Translations under genes and position numbers: made by a program | Notes under the pieces: model-generated | The model's database searches: none | Told to the model about the DNA's origin: nothing | What the model saw: the letters and a program-made list of their open reading frames with translations, nothing else | NCBI GenBank assembly: GCA_031413635.1 | Contig: JANOFM010000080.1 | Location: forward strand, 1-10,460 | DNA length: 10,460 nt | Direction of reading: 5' to 3' | From: SZUA-430 sp031413635 | Lineage (GTDB): Bacteria; Pseudomonadota; Alphaproteobacteria; Micropepsales; Micropepsaceae | Shown here: positions 6,709-10,460 of the stretch, in pieces | Layout of the letters: every line of letters starts with the position of its first letter | Numbering within the stretch: the stretch's first letter is position 1

Positions 6709-8120
6709 CGCGCGCGCCAAGCGACGATGTGCTCGCCCGTTTGAGGGCTGCCGCAGGCGCGGGCGGGTGGACCGATGACGCGAACGAGATAGCCCCGCAT
6801 CTGATCGAGTGGCGGGAGCGGTATCGCGGCGCGACGCCGTTGATGCTGAAGCCCGCGACTGTCGAGACGGTGTCGGCGATCGTGCGCATCTGCGCCGAGA
6901 CGCGAACGGCGATCGTACCGCAAGGCGGCAATACGGGGCTCGTGGGCGGGCAAATTCCCAGTGCGGACGGCGATCAGATTCTGATGTCGCTTTCGCGGCT
7001 CGATCGGGTGCGCGCGGTCGATGCATCGGCCAACACGATGACCGTCGATGCGGGTGTCATTCTGGCGAACGTGCAGCGCGAAGCGGACATGCACGACCGT
7101 TTGTTTCCGCTCAGTCTTGCTTCCGAAGGGTCCGCGACGATCGGGGGGTTGGTGTCGACCAATGCCGGCGGCACCGGCGTGCTCGCCTACGGCAACATGC
7201 GCGAGTTGGTGCTGGGGCTCGAAGCCGTATTGCCGAGCGGCGAGATCTGGAACGGGCTTAGCGGATTGCGCAAGGACAATACGGGCTACGATTTGAAGCA
7301 GCTGTTCATCGGTGCGGAGGGGACGCTGGGGGTCGTGACGGCCGCGACGGTGAAGCTCTTTCCCAAGCCCGCCGCCATCGAAACCGCGATTGCCGCCGTT
7401 TCGGATGTCGAAGCCGCCGTGACGCTGTTGAGTTTCGCGCTGCGGCGCGGTGCGATCACCGCCTTCGAGTTAATGCCGCGCATCGGCGTCGAATTCGTGC
7501 TCAAGCACGTCCCCGGCACGCGCGATCCGTTGGAGCGGGCGTATGCTTGGTATGTGCTAATCGACGTGTCGTTGGGCGCGGAGGCGGCGAGCGGCGTCGC
7601 GCAGGGCCTGCTGACGGATGCGGCGAGCGCGGGCCTCATCGTCGATGGGGTCGTAGCGCAGTCGCTGACGCAACGGGCGGCGTTTTGGAAGCTGCGCGAC
7701 AGTCTGTCGGAGGCGCAGAAGCCCGAAGGCGGCAGCATCAAGCACGATGTGTCGGTGCCGATCTCGGCGATCCCGCGCTTCATCGACGAGGCGTCGCGCG
7801 CGGTCATCGCCGCCCTGCCCGGCGCGCGACCGGTGCCGTTCGGCCATATCGGCGACGGCAATATTCACTTCAACATCAGCCAACCGGCGGGCGGCGACAA
7901 AACGGAATTCCTCAAGCGCTTGAACGCGGTCAACACGATGGTGCATGACATTGTCCACGCACACGGCGGCTCGATCAGTGCCGAGCACGGGATCGGCCAA
8001 GCGAAAGTGGGCGAGATCACGCGCTACAAATCGCCGACGGCGCTTGAAGCGATGCGGGCGATCAAGCGGGCGCTCGATCCGCTTGGCATCATGAACCCGG
8101 GTAAGCTGGTGCGGGTTTGA
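6705..8120 (+). CDS. FAD-linked dehydrogenase, D-2-hydroxyglutarate dehydrogenase type
   Basis: The protein is 471 residues from ATG 6705, which overlaps the previous stop (ATGA); an in-frame GTG at 6687 would add six residues. It belongs to the FAD-binding (PCMH) / GlcD-type oxidase family. FAD-domain motifs are PQGGNTGLVGG (72-82), NAGGTG (153-158), DNTGYDL (191-197) and GAEGTLGVVT (203-212). The C-terminal catalytic domain has RDSLSEAQK (341-349), KHD (356-358), FGHIGDGNIHFN (379-390) and SAEHGIG (425-431). By memory of human D2HGDH, Arg341, Lys356, His381, His388, Asn390, Glu427 and His428 match its substrate- and zinc-binding residues, while its Thr390 is Ser345 here. This supports oxidation of a D-2-hydroxyacid, most likely D-2-hydroxyglutarate, with D-lactate as an alternative; electrons would pass to ETF or a quinone. 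It is coupled to the GNAT gene upstream and the AraC gene downstream. Confidence 0.9.
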   Translation: MTRAPSDDVLARLRAAAGAGGWTDDANEIAPHLIEWRERYRGATPLMLKPATVETVSAIVRICAETRTAIVPQGGNTGLVGGQIPSADGDQILMSLSRLDRVRAVDASANTMTVDAGVILANVQREADMHDRLFPLSLASEGSATIGGLVSTNAGGTGVLAYGNMRELVLGLEAVLPSGEIWNGLSGLRKDNTGYDLKQLFIGAEGTLGVVTAATVKLFPKPAAIETAIAAVSDVEAAVTLLSFALRRGAITAFELMPRIGVEFVLKHVPGTRDPLERAYAWYVLIDVSLGAEAASGVAQGLLTDAASAGLIVDGVVAQSLTQRAAFWKLRDSLSEAQKPEGGSIKHDVSVPISAIPRFIDEASRAVIAALPGARPVPFGHIGDGNIHFNISQPAGGDKTEFLKRLNAVNTMVHDIVHAHGGSISAEHGIGQAKVGEITRYKSPTALEAMRAIKRALDPLGIMNPGKLVRV

Positions 8121-8902
8121 TCTACGAAGAGTTCGACCCTTCACCCGAGATGCGCCCTTGGATTGCCAATCACTGGCGGTTCGAGGTCGAGGCGACCGAC
8201 CCGGCTCAGTTCGAGCATGTGATCGTGCCGGACGGGACGCTGTCGATTAGTTTTCTGCGCCTGCCATCTGGACCGCCTGGTCCAGCTGTGTTCGCCGGAC
8301 CCTCGACTCGGGCGCATCGGGTGCCGGTGCAGCGCGGCATGATCTATGTCGGCGCGCGACTGCATCCGGCGGCGACTGGGCCTTTGCTGCAGCTGGATGC
8401 GGGCAAAGTCAGGGACGGGATCGGGCTGCTTTCGATGGTTGCGCCTGAGATTGCAAGGGTCGTGGATACGGCAGTGCGATCGGCGGCGGCGAGCGAAGAC
8501 AATGTTCCAGCGCTCGAACGAGCGGTGCAAGCACTTGCTTCAACTGCCGGACCGCCCGAACCCGCGATCGTGCGCGTGGTGGACCGGCTGCTTGAGAGCC
8601 ACGGCGGGGAGCCCGTCAGCCGCCTTGCGGCGCGGTGCGGTCTCAGCAGCCGGCAATTGAGACGAAAGTTCAGCGCGCATGTTGGACTCTCTCCCAAAGA
8701 ATTCGCGCGGCTGAGGCGTATCCGGCACGCCTGCATCCTGATTTTGGCCGGGCAAGACGCGTCGCTCGCAAGTGTGTCGCATGATGGCGGCTTTGCCGAC
8801 CAACCGCATTTGACGCGCGAGTTCCGCGGGATCTTCGGCTCTTCGCCGCGGTTGGTCGAGACCTATCTCCGGCAAATCGCGCATTTCGACGTTCGGGACT
8901 GA
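8117..8902 (+). CDS. AraC family transcriptional regulator
   Basis: The protein is 261 residues. The start is a TTG at 8117 that overlaps the dehydrogenase stop (TTGA); it is chosen because YEEFDPSPEMRPWIANHWRFE is the usual opening of this group, and ATG 8150 would cut it off. Upstream in-frame sequence is closed by a TAA at 8102. The N-terminal sensor (about 1-130, DUF6597-like by pattern) has HVIVPDGTLSISF and YVGARLHP. The DNA-binding domain has two helix-turn-helix units: VSRLAARCGLSSRQLRRKF (about 167-185) and the AraC signature region LASVSHDGGFADQPHLTREF (217-236) ending GSSPR. It may control its own operon or the exported protein gene 76 bp downstream; neither is shown. The effector is unknown, though a hydroxyacid handled by the coupled dehydrogenase is a reasonable guess. 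Confidence 0.9.
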   Translation: MIYEEFDPSPEMRPWIANHWRFEVEATDPAQFEHVIVPDGTLSISFLRLPSGPPGPAVFAGPSTRAHRVPVQRGMIYVGARLHPAATGPLLQLDAGKVRDGIGLLSMVAPEIARVVDTAVRSAAASEDNVPALERAVQALASTAGPPEPAIVRVVDRLLESHGGEPVSRLAARCGLSSRQLRRKFSAHVGLSPKEFARLRRIRHACILILAGQDASLASVSHDGGFADQPHLTREFRGIFGSSPRLVETYLRQIAHFDVRD

Positions 8903-8978
8903 TGTCCGTTTCGTTCAAGACCAGCGCAATGTTCTATGAATAGCTGGCCGTCAGTCCAATTCGCACGTGAGAAACCCC

Positions 8979-9506
8979 ATGTACCGCGCTGCCGCATTCG
9001 CCTTCGCTGTTGCCTCCCTCTTCGCCCCGCCCGTTTCGGCGGCCGAGGCGCCGGACAAGGCCGCGCACCAGGCTGCGATGCAGAAGCTCGCCTTCCTCGA
9101 GGGCGAATGGGAGGGCGGCGGTTCGATCGCCATGGGCCCGGGCCAGCGCTCGACATTCGCGCAGAGCGAACGCATCCAGTTCAAGCACGACGGCACGCTG
9201 CTTTTGATCGAGGGTCAGGGTAGGTCGCCCGAGACTGGCGCGATCGTGCACGACGCGCTCGCCGTTGTGACGTTCGACCCGTTGACGGGCAAGTACAAGT
9301 TCCGCTCGTTTGCCGCGGTCGGGCGCTTCGTCGACACGGAGGCGACGGTCAGCGGCAACACAATGGTGTGGGGATGGAACGCGGGGCCGCAGAAGATCCG
9401 CTACACGACCACGGTCGAACACGGCGTCTGGCGTGCGGCCGGCGAGCGTTCCACCGACGGCGCTACGTGGATTGTGTTCTTCGAGATGACCGTGAAGCGG
9501 AAGTAA
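8979..9506 (+). CDS. Small exported lipocalin-like/DUF1579-like protein
   Basis: The protein is 175 residues from ATG 8979 (GAGAAA just upstream); an in-frame GTG at 8967 would add four residues. Residues 1-21 form a signal peptide ending VSA before AEAPDK, so the product is periplasmic. A short helix (KAAHQAAMQKLAF) leads to FLEGEWEGGG (39-48), the Gly/Trp opening strand seen in DUF1579 and nitrobindin-like barrels. Regular beta strands follow: TLLLIEGQGR, ALAVVTFDPLTGKYKFRSF, NTMVWGWNAGPQKIRYTTTV and WIVFFEMTV. The pattern fits a single beta-barrel that binds a small ligand. I see no candidate heme histidine that would make it a nitrobindin. It is broadly similar in plan to the truncated protein at 28-360 but not close in sequence. 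Function is unknown; it may be a target of the AraC regulator before it. Confidence 0.7.
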   Translation: MYRAAAFAFAVASLFAPPVSAAEAPDKAAHQAAMQKLAFLEGEWEGGGSIAMGPGQRSTFAQSERIQFKHDGTLLLIEGQGRSPETGAIVHDALAVVTFDPLTGKYKFRSFAAVGRFVDTEATVSGNTMVWGWNAGPQKIRYTTTVEHGVWRAAGERSTDGATWIVFFEMTVKRK

Positions 9507-9635
9507 CGTAATTGCTCACCCGTGCGGTTGTCCCTTCGCCCCAAGTCACGAATTTGTGTGCGCTACGGCGCGCCGGCGCGGTTTTATGTTTCGCGGCCTG
9601 CGAATAGAAGTAACTCGAGTGAAAAAAGGGATGGA

Positions 9636-10460
9636 ATGTTGGCTCGGATCGCTTGTTGGCTGATTGTTGTTTTGGCGGCGGTTGGCGTGCCTTCGGCGCG
9701 CGCCGCGCAAGGCGGTCAGTGTCCACCAGCCGGATGGAACAAGGCAAAGCTCGAAAATCTGAAAGCGGCGAAGTTCGAGATTTCGGACAAAGGCGAACGC
9801 GAACGGTTCGCGCAGGATGTGGTCGCCTGCCTCGCATCGCCCGATCCGTTCTTGCGCGACGTCGTTGCCTTCGAAGCGCTGTCGCACATGCTGCGCGCCG
9901 ATCAACTGAGTCCTGAGGTACAGGTGCGTATCGCGCGCGACCTGCTGGCGCGGCTCGGCGCGCAAGACGCTCTCGGGTTCGAGCGTCCGTTTGTGGCGCT
10001 GGTGCTTGCCGAAATCGTGCGCGCCGACGGGATCGCGGCCTTCCTACCGCAGGAGCTTCGCGACACGATCGCAGGCGCGGCGGTCGCCTTCATACACGGC
10101 GTTGACGACTATCGCGGGTTCGACGAGCGCGAGGGGTGGCGTCACGGGGTCGCGCACGGCGCCGACCTCTTGATGCAGCTCGCTCGAAACCCAAAAGTCA
10201 CGAGCGTGAATCAACTGACCTCGATCCGGGACGCGGTGGGTGCGCAATTGGCGCCCGCTGGACATTTCTACATTTACGGCGAACCTGAGCGGCTGATGCA
10301 GCCGATCATCATGCTGGCGCAACGCCGGTCGTTCGACGAGGGCGTGTGGACTGCGTGGTTCGACAACGTCACGGCGGCCGCACCGCTTCGCACCTGGGAC
10401 GAGGCGTTTCAATCGCAAGCGGGACTTGCGAAGCGGCACAACATCCGTGCGTTCCTCTAT
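9636..10460 (+). CDS. Exported DUF2785 family protein, 3' end beyond window
   Basis: The open frame covers 275 codons to the last base with no stop. The start ATG 9636 has AGGG at 9627-9630, a 5-base gap. Residues 1-23 form a signal peptide (LIVVLAAVGVPSARA, then AQGG), so the protein is predicted to be exported. The rest is mainly helical. PFLRDVVAFEAL (71-82), FVALVLAEIVRADG (119-132) and, most tellingly, DYRGFDEREGWRHGVAHGAD (158-177) match the conserved pattern I know for DUF2785, with RGFD, GW and H-x-x-A-H-G-x-D. A further segment is IYGEPERLMQPIIMLAQR (223-240). The conserved His/Asp set (His170, His174, Asp177) could be a catalytic or metal site, but the family has no established function. 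An export signal is noteworthy because many members I know of begin without one. How much of the C-terminus is missing cannot be told. Confidence 0.8.
   Translation, partial: MLARIACWLIVVLAAVGVPSARAAQGGQCPPAGWNKAKLENLKAAKFEISDKGERERFAQDVVACLASPDPFLRDVVAFEALSHMLRADQLSPEVQVRIARDLLARLGAQDALGFERPFVALVLAEIVRADGIAAFLPQELRDTIAGAAVAFIHGVDDYRGFDEREGWRHGVAHGADLLMQLARNPKVTSVNQLTSIRDAVGAQLAPAGHFYIYGEPERLMQPIIMLAQRRSFDEGVWTAWFDNVTAAAPLRTWDEAFQSQAGLAKRHNIRAFLY

Noticed and set aside
8921..8947. CCAGC...GCTGG patch upstream of the exported protein, considered as an operator
   Set aside because: The arms are only 5 bp with no further symmetry, too weak to list as a site; it is mentioned only as something to test.
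8934..9422. Minus-strand open frame of 162 codons opposite the small exported protein
   Set aside because: The plus strand has a signal peptide, a start context and a beta-barrel pattern; the minus frame has none of these.
28..9506. Idea that the small exported proteins at 28-360 and 8979-9506 are recent paralogues bracketing the region
   Set aside because: They share only a general signal-peptide and barrel-opening pattern; there is no extended sequence identity or matching flanks.
9569..9580. Perfect 12-bp palindrome CGCGCCGGCGCG followed by GTTTT, considered as a terminator after the exported protein gene
   Set aside because: There is no loop between the half sites and only a short T run, so it makes a poor intrinsic terminator; such CG palindromes are common at this base composition.

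Overview
The window looks like ordinary chromosomal DNA from a GC-rich proteobacterium, most likely an alphaproteobacterium. This rests on base composition and on the gene families: a 600-residue DmdC-type acyl-CoA dehydrogenase, a YceI/cytochrome b561 cassette, a long Sua5, and a D-2-hydroxyglutarate dehydrogenase-type flavoprotein. I cannot name the genus. I see no tRNA, rRNA, CRISPR array, transposase, integrase or phage gene.

Layout. (1) 1-360: a minus-strand gene for a small exported protein has lost its natural 3' end. It runs into an inverted 62-bp copy of its own signal-peptide region at the window edge (arms 1-62 and 283-344, 2 mismatches). This is the most unusual structure here. 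(2) 415-1608 (+): a membrane-anchored yellow/major-royal-jelly-type beta-propeller. It converges, with 2 bp between stop codons, on (3) 1611-3413 (-), the acyl-CoA dehydrogenase. (4) 3507-5273 (+): a tight three-gene cassette of periplasmic YceI protein, cytochrome b561, and second periplasmic YceI protein. (5) 5315-8902 (+): sua5, a GNAT acetyltransferase, a D2HGDH-type FAD dehydrogenase and an AraC regulator. Each is joined to the next by a 4-base start/stop overlap (GTGA, ATGA, TTGA), so the run is probably one translationally coupled operon. (6) 8979-9506 (+): a small exported lipocalin-like protein. (7) 9636-10460 (+): the first 275 codons of an exported DUF2785 protein that runs off the window.

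How the genes may work together: the b561/YceI set suggests membrane-linked electron transfer combined with lipid or quinone carriage in the periplasm. The D2HGDH-type enzyme and the acyl-CoA dehydrogenase both feed electrons from organic-acid or acyl-CoA oxidation into the respiratory chain. Sua5 makes the t6A tRNA modification and is probably linked to its operon partners through shared transcription rather than shared pathway. I found no clear new multi-gene system. The points most worth checking are the left-edge inverted repeat, the hairpin over the sua5 start codon, and the chain of overlaps.
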